Assembly (NCBI GenBank): GCA_018881555.1
Contig: JACAXG010000080.1
Location: forward strand, 3,428,076 to 3,492,075
DNA from: Amblyornis subalaris
Lineage: Eukaryota > Chordata > Aves > Passeriformes > Ptilonorhynchidae
Direction of reading: 5' to 3'
Length of the DNA stretch: 64,000 nucleotides
The position numbers and the translations under genes were made by a program. The notes under the pieces were generated by a model. That model saw nothing but the letters and a program-made list of their open reading frames with translations, made no database searches and was not told the DNA's origin. Of the stretch, positions 24,566 to 39,000 are shown one piece after another (position 1 is the stretch's first letter; each line of letters opens with the position of its first letter).

Positions 24566-27500
24566 AGGAGATAAAACAATGCCTCTAACGTGCATGTTAA
24601 CTCAGGTGCACTTCCTGAGGGCACCTTCACACCCCTCACCTCATCCTCACATCACCTCATGCCTGCCCTCTCCAGCGGGAAATCCCACCAGTACTTCATC
24701 TCCCATTCCCTCTGCAGCTCTCCAGGTGTGCCAGCACAGCACTGGGAAACAGACATTCCATTACAGACGCTTTCCTGCCCCCGGGAGCTTTTTCCCTTCC
24801 CTGCAAGGTCTCTGATAACCCTTGGCATGAACCTTCCCAGGGAAACAGAATGTCGCTGCATCCACCCNAGGCATCCCAGCTTCAGAAAGCTCCTGGACAC
24901 GCTCCAGCACTCCAGCCTCTGCCCCATCCTGCCTGGCATCCACGTGGTCCCTGCTTAAATCCAGAAAACTGCTCACACTGGCCAGAATAGTAATTTCCAA
25001 CACAAACAAGCAGAGTTGAAGATGCACAAAATAAACCCATCACATGCATTAAAGGGATTAAAGATGGTTCCTGAAACATCTGGAGGTGTGTAATACAGTA
25101 TGGATGGATCACTGCAGAGCATCCACAGGGAAGTCAGGCTGCTGGCACATGCTGGAGACCTTAGATGTAAAACCAGCTCGGAGGAAAGGGGAACACTGGG
25201 AGGAGGTTTCTCATTTACACACACCAGTCCAGTTTCAGGCACTCAGCTCTTCTAAAGAGACAAAAAAAAATTCCCCACCAAAGATTTCTGCAGAAAGCAC
25301 AGCCCTTCTGACAACAGGAAGTTACTCACTTCAAAAACCCAATTTTCCATCAAAAAAATCCAACTTGAAAGGCGTTCCCAGCTCGCTCAAGCTGCGGGAT
25401 CAAAGCCAGGGATTAAGTGCATCTGCTCACTGCTGGCTGCCCGAGAGCACTGCAGAGCTCCAGGAGTGGCCAAGGAGCTCACTGATAATGTCCTGCGGAG
25501 GGGACAGAGGGGCAGAGCCCTGGCATGGGCATGGGACACGGGGCAGGCCCACGGGAGGCAGCAGCCGCTCCACTGGCCACGGATTCCCAGGCAGCAGCAT
25601 CCTACCAGCACATTTTTAAGGATTTCAACTATCTCAGGTACTTGCAAGGATTTTGAGCACTGCCAGGGAGCACGTGGCGATGGGACTTGTGGACCGAGGC
25701 TGTGTGAGGAGACGGCACAAGATCCTAAAGCAAATATTGGCTCTGCTGGTGAAGCCTGGCATCGATCCCAAGCAATTCCTGCAGCGGAGGTAGAGCATTA
25801 GGAAAAGAGACACCCAAAACCAGCCCAAACAATGCACAGCCAGAGGCAGGGATGTGCTAGAGGANGAGCCAGAGGAAGGACACACATCGAGGTCCCCACC
25901 TGGGGAGCTGTGGCCACCCTCACCCCTGCTCCCCTACCAGCTCCAGCCCTGCAGAGACTGGGGAGCTGGGCAGGATGAACAGCACAGGAAGAATGCTTTC
26001 AGCAGAGGAGGGTTTTCCTCCACAGCCAAAATCACTTCAGACTCTCTATTTAAAAGGGAAAAAAATAGTGTTCTGGCAACCTGCAGATCTTCCTCAGATG
26101 GATTCGCCTGGCTGGCACAGGCTGGATCGAGGAGGAATATTCCGAGGTTGTAATTTCTCTGCCCAGGTTTTACTGCGTGCAAACATACATGGTCGTTGCT
26201 TTCGAAGGTTTCCAATCTGCTAATTGAGACATTTCCTCATGGAAAAAGAATGTCCTGGGCTACGGACGGGGCTGCTGGCGCAGCTCTGCACACCGGGGAA
26301 GCTTAGGGGAGGCATGAGATGGGAGATGGGCAGGCAAAGCCCAGGATCCCCAAGCCCCACTTGGCAGCATTAACCCAAAGCCAAACCTGGTGGCTGGAAC
26401 ACAGGGAAGAAAGTAAAACACCCAGGACATCCCAGCTCCCATTCCTCGTGCCACCATGGGTGTTCACTCACAGCACTGGGCACCTCGCAATGAGTTCAGG
26501 AGAATTTGGAAATGGGCAGGTGGGAAACCAGCCCAGGAAACTGGACATCTAGGAAGATTTCCTTCCAGGCACCAGTTTGTTTAAAAACAAGGAGGAAAAA
26601 AATAATCCAGTCTGCACAAAAAAAACCCAAGTGCTCTGNGCTTTTGCTGGAGCAACGAAGTATTCCTTCTGCCCTCAAAATACATGAGAGTGGAGAGAGA
26701 GGGTTTGTTCTGAACATGAACAGGTCAAAGAGCCAAGAACAGCACTTTTGGGGCAGAATGAGCCTGGAACATGAAGGGAGAAAGGCCAGAGGAAGCAGCA
26801 GCTGAGAAAAGCATGAGCAGGGTTCTAATGGGAACACGACTGCTGCCAGAGCCTGACCAGCGTGACCTCGGATGGGACCTGCTGTAGGTTTTCACACTTA
26901 AAAAAAAGGAATTTAAAGCATTTTGCAAGCTCATCTGGAATGCACTGGGGACAGAGAGGGACTTCAAACTTCACATAGGTCAAACATCATCCACGCGGGT
27001 TCACATCGCATTCACTGCAGCCTCAGCTCCCACACGAAGATTGAGCTTCAAAGTGCTCTGGAGGGATCCCGGGAAGTTGGTGAGCTCCCACCTGATGACC
27101 AGAACAGTAACTCAGTTCAAATCGATCTGTGCCACAAGCAAAGGGGCTGGAGATGCATCGGCTACTGCTGCTGGTACGGCCTGTGGGGGATTAGGATGGA
27201 AAGGGTGGGCTATCCTAGGGAAAAGGTTCCCGGCCACAGGAGCTCCTGCTGCTGGAAAGGCTTCAGTGGAAGTGAGATCCCACACAATGGGGCCATGGGG
27301 GGATCTTCAGAAGCCTCCAAATCCTGGTCAGCCTTCAGCCACCTTCTCCTCCCTGGACAAGGTCCTTCTGGGTGACACAGAAGCGCTCAGGCCAGTCCCC
27401 TCAGGGATGGCATCTGCAAGGAGCCAAAGTGCTGAGATCCCATGGGAGGGTGAAGGGCAGAAGGGGGAGTTCGAAGCACTTGGGGAGCTCCATAGCTGTC
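24566..27500. other. Intronic non-coding stretch, nothing recognised
   Basis: Unique sequence without repeat or exon signals. Confidence 0.6.
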
Positions 27501-28205
27501 TCATAGGATCCCAGACGTGAGTTGGGAGTGACATTCAGAGACCATCCAGTCCCACCCCCTGCCATGGGCAGGGAGACCTTCCACTACACCAGGTTGCTCC
27601 AAGCCCCATCCAACCCGACCTGGAACACGTCCAGGGATGGGGCAGCCACAGCTTCTCTGGGCAACCTGTGCCAGGGCCTCACCACCCTCACAGGCAAGAA
27701 TTTCTCCCTAATCTCTGTTCTAACCCTGCCCTCTGTCAGTGTGGAGCCATTCCCCCCTGTCCTCTCCCTCTATGTCCTTGTCCCAGGTCCATCTCCAGCT
27801 CTCCTGGAGCCCCTTTAGGGACTGCAAGGGGCTCTAAGGTCTCCCTGGAGCCTTCTCTTCTCCAGGTGAACACCCTCAGCTCTCCCAGCCTGGCTCCAGA
27901 GTAGAGGGGCTCTAGCCCTTGGAGGATCTCTGTGGCCTTCTACAGACCTGCTCTCACAGCTCCATGTGCTCCTTGTGCTGGGGCATCCAGAGCTGGACTC
28001 AGTGCTCCAGGAGGTCTCTACAGAGCAGAAGGGGAGAATCCCCTCCCTCCACGCTGCTGGGGAGGAACCCAAGAGGTTGGTTTTCCAGACTGCAAACACA
28101 CGTTGCTGGCTCATGCCCGGTTTTTTACCCACCAGCATTTCCATATCCTTCTCCATGGGGCTGCTCCCAACCCATCCATCCCCATTACTTCCCAGAGCCT
28201 CGCCC
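27501..28205 (-). mobile_element. CR1 LINE, longest copy in the window (about 700 bp)
   Basis: The antisense CR1 blocks follow in order: CCATCCAGTCCCACCCCCTG, TTCTCTGGGCAACCTGTGCC, GCCATTCCCCCCTGTCCT, CTGGAGCCTTCTCTTCTCC, GGCATCCAGAGCTGGACTCA, then the CACGTTGCTGGCTCATGCCC and CCACCAGCATTTCCATATCC blocks. It covers the 3' untranslated end and the C-terminal part of the reverse-transcriptase open frame. It is 5'-truncated and carries indels. It lies about 620 bp beyond the MID2 splice donor, within the intron. Confidence 0.95.
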
Positions 28206-28829
28206 TTTCCTCTGACAGTGGAGAAACTCTGAGCAAGCTGGCTCGAGGCGGACACAGAGGCATTCCTGGAGCACTTTGCAGAGCTCCCAGGCACGGAGAG
28301 AGTCCGCAGGGGAGGATTTATGGCCTGTGGGAGGTTTCCACGTGCCGCAGCCCACAGGCCGGGAGCCTGTGCAACAGCTTTCCAAAAGGAAATGCCTACA
28401 GTCCAAACTGTCCTTCTCCCATCCTCTGAGAGGGCTGAGCAGGCACAGCCCGAGGGGTTGGTGTCACAGATCCCCCAGGACACTCTGCCATCCCAGCCGT
28501 CCCCCAGGGCAAGGCAAAGCCTGGGAAGAGCAACACTGGCATCTTGGAGCCCAGCGGCATTCGGGGAGGAGGTCTAATGCCCAGACTCGGCACACACATG
28601 CCAGCAGGAGAAAATAAAACAAAACAGCAAAGACTTTGCTCTAATGGCACCACCAAGACCCAGCTCAGCCTCCCAGTACCAGGGTCCCAGAGGAGCCCAC
28701 CAGATGCATCCTGCAGATCCTTCAGGAGCTGTTCGGGGTACCGGGAACCAGCCCCCGCTCCAAGCACTGCCACTGGCAGATGCAGCCCCTACAGGCGACT
28801 GCTCCGCCGCGGCCCCGCGGGGTCCTTAC
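28206..28829 (-). other. Start of the MID2 intron after the coding exon
   Basis: GC-rich unique sequence between the splice donor and the long CR1 copy; no further exon. Confidence 0.7.

Positions 28830-28832
<3 letters not shown>
28822..28832 (-). other. MID2: Splice donor at the end of the MID2 coding exon
   Basis: The minus strand reads CTGAAG then GTAAGG, a canonical 5' splice site with the intron beginning at 28829. The open frame continues a further 35 codons into arginine- and glycine-rich sequence unrelated to the family, which supports an exon end here. Confidence 0.9.
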
Positions 28833-29551
<719 letters not shown>

Positions 29552-30584
29552 CTGGGAGGGAGGAGAGCAGAGATGTGAGACAGCAGCTGCAGCTGCTCTC
29601 CTCCAGCAGCAGGTGCCTGCGAGGTCAGACACGTCACCCCCACAACACCCTGACACTCTCTGCACACCAACACTGCCACTCCAGCCCAGCCAGGCCCCTG
29701 CAGGCGCAGGCTGAAGCCTCTCCCTGAGGTGTCTCACCCCACGAGGAGCAGAGCCCGGAGCTGCGGTGCGACAGGAGCCGTGCGGAGGGGATGGGAGAGG
29801 AGCAGCAGCTGCTCCTCTGACACCTTCCAGCCCAGCCAGGGCAGGACCTGGACCACAAGGCTGGAGACAAAACCAGGAGAAACCACACGATTTCATGTTT
29901 GTGTTGGTGAGAGCTGCCAGGACCGGGGCGGGGCCATGCCGGCGCTCCACGCAGAAGGGCTGCAGGGCTGTCCTGCATGGCAGAGATAAACCTCTGAACA
30001 TCCCCGCCAGCAGCTCCAGGCCTGCCTGCNTCTGGTGAAGGGGAAAAGGTGAATCATGTCGTGGAAACTCTGAGCAGAGCAGGTCGNGAGCTCTTAACAC
30101 CCCGTCCCTGCTCCCTGCTTTTCCCGGCCATTGCTTTTTGGAGCAGGGCGGGGAGGGCAGAGCAGCAAAATTATAGTCGGCAAACTTCCACCACTGGCTG
30201 TCCTCCGCTGCACTCCACAACAGCCAGGGATGCCTAAATCAACTCCAGCTGGAGGCAAACAAGCTGTATTTTTAGCTCCCTTCCCTTTCACGAGGCTGGA
30301 AAAGAGCTCCCAGCAGGCGACTCAACCTGCTGCTCCCAACTCTGGTTTGCAGAGCACCAGGAGTTGCAGCCCGAGCGCTGCCCAGCCTCTGCCAGCATCC
30401 CGGCACACTCCCGAACTGTCATGCAAAGACACAGAACTGGATCCAGCCTCTCCTTTCCCACCCATCACCCAGTGCACACGTGGTGCCTCCTGGTCTCCAG
30501 TGCAATGCAGTGCCCAGCCCAGCCCTATTTCCACCGTAGTGGAGTGCATGGGCTCTGCCTGGGGACAAGAGGAAAAACCCTTCC
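29552..30584. other. Intronic sequence immediately upstream of the MID2 exon
   Basis: Includes the pyrimidine-rich acceptor tract next to 29552. A 240-codon minus-strand frame reads through the acceptor and is not considered coding. Confidence 0.6.
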
Positions 30585-30779
30585 CTGTGATGTGGTGAGG
30601 CCCTGGCACAGGTTGCCCAGAGAAGCTGTGGCTGCTCCATCCCTGGAAGTGTCCAAGGCCAGGCTGGATGGGACTTGGAGCAACCTGGGATAGTGGAAGG
30701 TGTCCCAGCCCATGGCAAGGGGGTGGAACGGCATGAGCTTTAAGGTCCTTCCGACACAAACCAGTTTGGGATTCTATGA
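30585..30779 (+). mobile_element. CR1 LINE 3' fragment
   Basis: CCCTGGCACAGGTTGCCCAG, CCATCCCTGGAAGTGTCCAA, CTGGATGGGACTTGGAGCAA and GGGATTCTATGA give a plus-oriented CR1 3' end. It lies in the presumed 5' intron in the orientation opposite to MID2. Confidence 0.93.
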
Positions 30780-31189
30780 AAAAGGGCTGTAACCAAAGCA
30801 TGGGGTAAGACCCAGCAGCAGGAGAGGGTCTGGCTGCTGGAAGCCCCAGGCTGCTGCCAGCACCTGTAAATGGCCAACTGCACAGGTGCCTCACTGGGAC
30901 CTGCCCACCCCATCCCATCGTACCCATCAGTTCCATCACACCTGCCCCATCGCACCATCCCTTCTCAATTGCCTGAAATGGGATTTCCAAGTGCCTGGAG
31001 GAAACCTTGAGCTGTTCCCTGCACCAGCTCAAGGGGCTTATAAAATAAACCCGTTGGATATTTTGGTATGTTCGTGCTGCAGCAGCTCTTGCTGGCCAAA
31101 CGCAGCCTCGCACACNCGCACACGTACGCACACTTTCTTTAAAATTATTTCTCTGTTCCCCAGGAGAGGCAGTGGAAAAGTAGCTGTGT

Positions 31190-31545
31190 CCAAACAAGCG
31201 GAGGAGCGCGAGGGCTCCCGGCAGCTTCCTCCCCACGGCCCCCGGAGCGTTTCTCAAGCCTCGGCACTGCCGCAGCCATGGGAAAGCGGCGGGGAGGAAA
31301 CGCTCCTGGCCCTCTGCCTGCCGCTCGCGCTCTGCCGCGCCTGTCCCCGGATCCACNGNGCTCCCCCACGCCACGGGCCCGGCAGGACCAGGGGTCCCAG
31401 TGCACGGCCACGACACCCCCATCGCCGGTGCTCCGGGTGCCTCCTGGCACTGCCCTCGGGCATTCTACTGGAAAACCTCCCACNCCGGTCCCTCGCTGTG
31501 CTGGATGCTCCAGACACTGCGGCTGCCTTGCCCTGAGAGCCCATC
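31190..31545. other. CpG-enriched patch about 1.7 kb upstream of the MID2 coding exon
   Basis: CpG-rich sequence (GCGGGGAGGAAACG, GCTCGCGCTCTGCCGCG) with no repeat. On the minus strand a donor-like GGAG|GTGAGA lies at about 31588, just upstream of the patch. It could serve as an alternative promoter for MID2, but this is speculative. Confidence 0.35.
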
Positions 31546-33072
31546 GAGCACACACGACCCCAGCTGGGGGAGGCACTGCCCCTCTCACCTCCCCATGGCC
31601 TCCACGGATTCCCTCCGGTCAGCAAAGAAAATGGATAGAATTTGTTTCAGAGCCTGACCAAGACTGGGAAAAGAATTTAAAACTCAGGATTGGTGTGAGA
31701 GGGTCCCCAACACCTCGCCAGACCCACCTGTCCCACGGAGCGGTGTCTCACGCTCCCGCGAGNTCCCACATCCAACACCCAGCTTCACACCCAGCTCCAC
31801 TGCCAGCCCAGGGAAAATGACGCAAAAAGTTTAAACAGCCTTTGTTTTTGTTACTGAGGGACGTGTTTACACTAATTTTGTTTTTCTTGCTGGGACAACA
31901 GCTTTTACCTGTGTCATATCCGAGAGGAGCCTCGTGAATTGAGGCTGGGACAGGAGCCTGCTCGGAGGCAGTACGGGAGCGGGTACAGGAGCCTGCCCAG
32001 AGGTGCAGCAGCCCTGTTGGAGGTGCAGGAGCCCCACTCCAAGGTGCTGCACCTGGCAAAGCAGCCGTGCTGCCATCAGAGCCTTTCATGCCTCTCCCTT
32101 TGATGTTCTCTTTGATGTCCAGGATTAACATGGAACAAGGAATAGCTGATTAGATTAAAACCATCTTTCTTTAGAGTCATTAACTCCCTAAATAGAAAAG
32201 TTATAAAAATATTAACACTGTTTACAGACAGCCCCGTGCCACTTGTGCCCAAGGGTCGGTGGCCCTGGCCACGCTGGGCTGCAGTGATGACGTGCAGCNG
32301 CAGGTTAACGACACAAACCAAACACTTCTTTTGTGTTGATGTGAGCTTTGCCCAAAACCCAGGGAAAAGAGAGAAAGCAATATTAATAATAAATAAATCA
32401 ATGACTAACAAAACAGAAGAGATGGGGAAAGGCAGCAAACCCCGGGGTGAGCAGAGCTGAAGGGGCTGCAGAGCCAGTGCCAGGTCCGCTGGGACACAGT
32501 GACCGCTGCTTTTACTTCCAGCCCAGGTGGACTCCAACGTCCAAGTGCCAACCCGGAGCAGCAGGAGCGTGGTGAGCCCCAGGGGTGCACAGGTTACCCT
32601 TGGCAAGTTACACCAAGGGTTGTCGGATACAAAGGCTCCTCCACTGCTTCTCCCAAATTATTATTTTCACAAGATCAAAGCCAAACGTACTTCACCACTG
32701 CCTCAAGCTCAGAGGTCCATCGGGAGTGATGCAGAGGTTTGGCACCAAGGGAAGAAGGAAGGAGAGACATGGAAGGAGGGACGCTGCTCACATCACCCCA
32801 TGCCTACCTGGGGGAGGACATCCTGGTGTGCATCACCTGAGGCCATGGGCAGCCAACCCAAAATTCACGCTTTCCCCATCAGCACCATCCAGCTCCCACT
32901 TTCATCTATGTTTTCCAAGTCCACCCAAAATTCCCTCTGGTCTCCCCCAGCACCAACCCTGGGCAGAGCTTGGCCAGCCTTCCCAACCCCATGTCAGGAT
33001 ACCCGGACCTGCTCAGACAGATGCTAAATCTGCACGTTGGTATTTTCCACACCAAGTGTGATTATTTATTTT

Positions 33073-33129
33073 CTTCCCCCCACACCCCCTTTTTGCCTTC
33101 CCTCTTTTTTTTTTTTCCTTCCCCTCCCC
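33073..33129 (+). repeat. Polypyrimidine tract with 12-base T run
   Basis: Almost unbroken C/T sequence with a T run at 33105-33116. It is low-complexity sequence; no exon follows it on the plus strand. Confidence 0.8.
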
Positions 33130-36036
33130 CGCAAAAAAGCTCCAGCCGAGNTGGCTCAGCCCCTTCCAAGAATGAGGCTTTAGGAGAGCTATGCTGCTCC
33201 ACCCGTGCATTAACGAAAAGAGTAATAAAATATGGCAACCCTTTCCTTAATTGGCTCAGTGACAGCAGGATACAAAATCTGGGCAGCAGTTGTCTCTGCG
33301 CTTTTTGTTGTCCTCGGGAAAATTAGTTCAGAATTGGATCCCTGTTGAGGGGAGGATGGAACAGCCCGAGCAGCAGCCACATCCCGTTCCCGAGGAGCCC
33401 CGCGCAGCCCCCACGGCAGCAGGGACCCATTCTCCAACTGAGGGGGAATAGGGTCCCCCCTCCACCCCCCCGGCCCTGCNGATGACCCTGTGCTCCTGCC
33501 AGCATCAGCCTTCCCAACCAACTTCCCTGAGGACACTTGGGATGGGCCTGTCCAGGAGAAACAGGGCTCTAGGGGGGAACACNGCCCCCGACTGTGTGAT
33601 CAGCAACAGCTTCCGACCTAAGGAAGGCACCCCAGGGACGGGGGAGGCTGTCAGGCTCATGCAGCCAATTCAGATCCAGCGTTATCTAATTTTTTCTGTG
33701 CTTTATTTGCATCAGCTGTGCATTTTTAATACCAAATTTGAAGCCCAAAGCCGCAGCCAGCACAGAGCACCCCTCAACCACACCATCGCCCCTGCTCCTC
33801 CCTCCCAGCACACCTGGACACACCAAACAGAACTTGGCCTTTCCTCCCACCTTAGTAACTCCACAAATTTGTCTGAGGCTTTCTGAAAATCCCCATGATC
33901 CGCCTCCCACCTGCCCTCCCCAAGCACTTTATTGCCATACTAGCAAAAGAACACCCCCTGCCTCAGTTAAACTGGATTTCCCCTATAAAAGCCAGTGTTG
34001 CTCTCCCTACTCCATCAAACTGAAGCAGCATTTCCACACCAGCTTTAATTATTTTCTCAGCCAATTTGCTTGGTGCTAAAGCAAAGTTGTTCCATAATTC
34101 CCACTGCTCTCCCTTCATCTCTTAGATGAAGGACAGAGCTGAGAGGCTGGGTTCCCATGCAGCAGTTCCCCTCAATGAGATCCCTGTTTGCTGGCAGTTC
34201 AGCTGCTTTATTCTTAAACCCTCCAGAAGAGCCACCAGAGCCCACCAGGCACTGGCCTTTTGTGCTCTTTAACTCCTCCACTTGCACAGCACCTTATTGC
34301 CTCTGGGAATTTCACCTTCATTGCTGCCTTCAGTGATGGGATGAGGCCATTTCGCTCACAACATCCNCCTTCTCCTGAATGTCTCCTGTCAGACCCCAAG
34401 GTTGGCAAGGGCCCCCCACATGCTCCTGGGTGCCCTGATCACCTCTGCCCTCACTGCTTGCACAACCAATTTTGAGAGGGGTCTTTCTCCCCCTCAGCCC
34501 ACAAAAGGGATTATTCCCAATGTGTGAACTCCACACCAGCCTCAGTTACCAACATGCAGGCACGGACCCAAGCTGGGGTGCTCCAGCCTCCCCATCAGCA
34601 CAAACCCCACAAGCCAGTGCTCCCCTCCCTGCAGCAGCAGATCCCTGCATCCCTCATCCCATGCGTCCGAGAGTGCCCCTCCAGCCGCTCTGCACTGAAG
34701 TGCTGCATTTCCCACCCTCACTTCTCTCCTTCTGCTTTCCAATAACATATCTGATTGTGGAGCAGCTCCAGAGCCCCCCAGAGCACCCACTCCTGCAGAG
34801 ATTCCAGTGGTTTCCACATTCCCCAGAAGCCCCCACCCCAGCACGTTCCCCCCAGCACCCCAAAGATGCTGCCCCCACCCAGCCTGCGCTGCCAACCATC
34901 CCCTCCCTCCACCCCACAGTCCAACATCTCCCACTGGTTTAAAATGGCTGATAATCCACTCACAGCTGGCAGAAACCCATGGATCATCAACTGGCTCTGG
35001 CAATGCCACAAAACCTTCCTCCCCGCATCCACTTCCGATGAGGAACAAAGAGCCTTGCTCCTGTGGGCCAGGATGTGGGATATGGGGAGGGCTCTGGGCA
35101 ACAGGAGCAGTCTTCTGGCCTAATGTTTAACATCAGCTACTGACATCACACTCGTCCATCCCAATGGGATTGCAGCGTAGGATGAGGTACAAATGTGTTA
35201 TTTGAGTGGGTCATGACTGCACAGGGACACAACCCCTCACCGAGCCATGCTCCCCATTCTCCCGTGCCAGCCCAGCAGCACATCATCAGGATTTCATGGG
35301 AGATCTTGACCAGGGAGCAGCAGCAACTCCAGGAGCTTTTCTTGGGGCTCCTGCACAGGACAAGGATGCTCTGGCCAAAGCCTGTGAGGTTTCCTCCTCA
35401 TTCACCTCCACANTGTCAGAGAGGCAAGCACCAAACAAAGATCCTCTGTTTGATCTCCAGTGATGTCCTGGTACAAGGGNAGATTTTGTCTCTTTTCTAC
35501 AAATGGTGCCTAGTGAGGTGACAGCTCCCAGAGCGCTCCCACAGGACCTCAGCACAGCATGTGTCCGCCAAGGGCTCCCAGGGAATGTGGCGTTTGGAGC
35601 CCTTGAGCTGCAGGGTGGATCAGGGAGGGATTCCCTGCAGTTTGCTCCTCGGCTCCCGCAGCCATACAGCGGCAGTCGTGCCGTGTGGATTCCCATCAGC
35701 TGGAGTGGTTTGAAGACACCCCAGGCAGCGATGCCCTCTGGGACATTATGGGGCAATTCCCACTGACACGGTGTGGGAACCTTCCCCTGCCATCTCCATC
35801 GGTGTCCTGGGGGTTGATGGGACACAAAAGGCCCAGGGCATCCCTCCAGCCCCTCCGATGCAGCAGGTCCCTGCAGCACAGCGCAGTTGCTTCCAGTTCC
35901 TAGGGAATACACCAGCTCCCCAGGGTCCCCCACACTCCCCTCCCTAATCCATGAAACCTGGGGCTGCCGCAGCCAGGCTCAGCCTCTGTCAGGTCACAGC
36001 CCATGGCAGCCTTCTTCCCCACACACTGCGTGTGTC

Positions 36037-36078
36037 CGTCCATCCATCCATCCATCTGTCCATCCATCCATCCATCCA
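36037..36078 (+). repeat. (CATC)n microsatellite
   Basis: About ten CATC/CATT-type tetranucleotides, interrupted once by CTGTC near 36056-36060. Confidence 0.95.
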
Positions 36079-39000
36079 ATTCCCCCTGCTATGCCAAAAC
36101 CCACAGCCCCTGCCTCCCTGCCAGCAGCTGCCAACACAGCTCAGGGGCTGAAACCCCAGCTGAAGCCGGTGGGTTCACAGTGATGCTGAGGGCTGGGAGG
36201 GGGGTTGTGGCACTTTCAGGGACATTTGCAGGCACGTGGCTTCAGCGGGAGCAGCCCCACCTTCTCAAGGCCATCGCAGATGTGAGTGACCCCCTTCGAG
36301 CCNGGCCCTTGAGAAAAGCAGCTGGGGACTGGGCATGCCACCAAACTGGCACATCCAGCACTCACACAGCCCTGCCAGCCCCCTGCCATCCCCCTGCAAA
36401 TCCTCCTTCCCCCTCCTGCCACAGGACTTCACTGCTCCAGGTGTTGCCATCCCCTCCCCTCCCTTACCTCTCCTGCAGCTCTGTGCTCTCCTGCCACCCT
36501 CCTCTGCCGGCCTCTCCAGCTGATGCAGCACGGCAGGCAAGCAGACCCAGCGCTCGTGTCAGCACCAGCAGCTCCCAAAAACAGCTCTGCTCCCAGCTGC
36601 CTCCTGCCAGACCACACATGGCAGCAGCCTTTTGATCTGAGCCCTTCTCCAGGCACACCCCGTGGCTCTGCATCCTTCCCCTCTTCCTCAGCCACCGCCT
36701 GCAATGCGGCTCCAGCCCAGCCTCACCCGCGCCACAGCCCGCGGCCCCCGGCCCGGCAAGGATGAGGGAAGGCACGGCTGCAGTGGCAGCTGGTGCTCGG
36801 GAATAACCTTTGGGCTCCGGAGCAAGTCACGGCTCTTATCCCCCAGATGGACGCTGCGGAGATCATCCCGCTCTGCACAGAGATCCTTCTTGCCGAGGAG
36901 GAGCGTATTCCAAGGTAAACCCCTTGGTCTCTCCAGAGGCAGGAGCAGCAGCAGNTGGCTCCAGTGCTCACAGCCCCAGTGCCACACTAGGGGACCAGCA
37001 TCCTTCAGGGTCTGCACCCCACGAGCCCCACCGGGGTTATCCCCACTCCAGTGCTTCCTACAGGACACCAAGCCCCAGTGCAGGACTCGCCCACAGAGGA
37101 GCAGAGTTCAAAAAGGTGCAGAGACGTGACCACAGTGAAGGCAAGGCTGGGCTCATGGCAAAGCCCACCATGGGAAAGAGCCAGGAGACACAGACCCACA
37201 CCTGGGAAGGTACCACTGCTGATGCCACCTGAGCGTGACACAGCGAGGGGCCAGTGTGTCCCAGCAAGGAGCTGGTCCCTCACCAGTGCTCCCCAGGGCC
37301 CCTCGTGCTGTGCANAAGTCAAAGCCCTGCTGCAGGGATGTTTTCTGGGGGATGGAATAACAACAGATCCTCAACCAAAGAAGGGGGCTTCCCCCTGCAC
37401 GGCACAATCCGACCCCAGCAAAGGCACAGACCCCGAGAGCGGCACCCCACCACTGTGCCTCCCAACCCGTCCCGGGCACTGCCCCTCTGCGCCGCCTGAC
37501 CCACGCTGGGAAGGGAGAAAACTGAACAGGGCCACGGGAGCAAGAACGGCTCCAGAAGGGCTGGGAGCTGCTGTCTGAACCAAGGGCTCTGTCACGTCCC
37601 TGCTGGCCCAGGGCTGCCGTGTGTCCTGACGGAGCTCCCAGGAGCACGTGTGCCCCGGCACCGCGCCAGCCCCCGAGAGAACGCGCTGCCCATAACAGCG
37701 TTTCAGCCCCATTCTGCTGCTCGGTGCTGCGGCAGGAAAGAAGCAATTCCGACTCCCTGGCAGATCCCGGCCTCACGCTGAGGATGGAGGCGGTGAGAGT
37801 CAGCCCGGAGCCTTGTCACTGCCCTGACCCAGCACCCGCTCCGACCTCCCCACCCCGAAACGACAGATTGGCTGCGCTTCCGACAGATACCACAGAGCCG
37901 GGAAATCCAAAGGCCATTGTGCTGCTCCGTGCAAGGTTAAATATATCTGCACAGCTCCTTGGGCCGCATTCCTGGGAGGCTGGAAGGATAAACAAGACTT
38001 CCTGCAGGAACTGGAGACAATGGGGGGATAATCAGTGCTAATGCCCAGTGCAGAAACAATGCAGGTAGCAGATATTTTGGACTTCTACACCCTCCTCCCC
38101 CTGCCCCGCAAGGCTCAGAAAGAGGCACTCAGACTGGTGTAACCGGGCTCCCGGGCCGGCTAAAACAGACCAATGATTTACAAGGAGGGAAGCTGCCGCT
38201 GCCAAGAGTTCAGCCTGGGGCTTCACCATTCCAAGCTTACTCCATACACCGAGGGTCCCAGCACAGGAGCTTTGGAGATGGAGCTGGCACCCGTGCCCCA
38301 GTTATGCTTGGCTTCCAGCACAGCACAGCAATGCCAACGCCGTTCTGGATTAGCCACATCAAACTACAAGGAGAGCTCCCGTGTCAATGCAGCCAATGGA
38401 CCCCATGTGAGCTGCAGGCAAGGGACCCNCACGCCTCCCTCTGCAGCCAGCCAGAGGATGCCAGAGATCCGCTGTTCCTACAGTTACCTCCTCTTCATTC
38501 CAGCGAAGGCCCAACCAGGGCTTGTTTTCAAATCACAGCAATTTTTAATCCTTTTTCCTACCCCAATCCCTTGCGAGTGCTCCAGCCAGATTTCCCAGTC
38601 CTCCCGGCGCTGAGGAATGACAGAGGGACTCAGTGCTCCCTGGACACTTTTCCAGCACATTACACAGGTCATTTAAAGCCTTTCAAGACGAAATGCTCCT
38701 GCACTCCGAGGTGACTCACAACCATTAGCATCCCTTTGGGGAGGCCTCTCTGCCCTCACCACTGCTGCACGGGAGCACTTTTGCCCTTCATCTCAAAATA
38801 AAATACATTTATAAACAAAAAAGCACCAATTCTCCTGGCTCACCCTCCCCCTGCAATATCCCCTGCCAAGGGGCTGGGTCTCTACAGAGAGAATGAGGAG
38901 GCTCCAGCACGCAGAAGGGACAGGTACGGCAGAGCCAGTGCCTGTCCCCATGTCCCATGCTCTGCTCTGGATGTCACCGACACCCACAGTGGTGTCCTTC

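Larger units (their letters stand above)
1..28829 (-). other. MID2: Presumed MID2 intron following the first coding exon (partial)
   Basis: This sequence lies downstream of the donor at 28829 on the minus strand. The next family exon, encoding the start of the coiled coil, was looked for among minus-strand translations and not found, so the intron runs past the left edge. Long introns at this point are usual in the MID1 and MID2 genes. Individual repeats and candidate elements inside it are listed separately. Confidence 0.7.

Noticed and set aside
1..28829. Next MID2 exon (start of the coiled coil)
   Set aside because: No minus-strand frame resembles the expected L-T-N-L-(V/I)-K-R-N segment; it must lie outside the window.
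30322..31422. 366-codon minus-strand open frame
   Set aside because: It runs through the antisense of a CR1 fragment (30585-30779) and a CpG-rich patch; no protein family resemblance.
31583..31592. Minus-strand donor-like AG|GTGAGA as a MID2 first exon
   Set aside because: Donor-like hexamers are frequent by chance; the CpG patch lies on the wrong side of it for a typical promoter. Kept only as a possibility in the patch entry.
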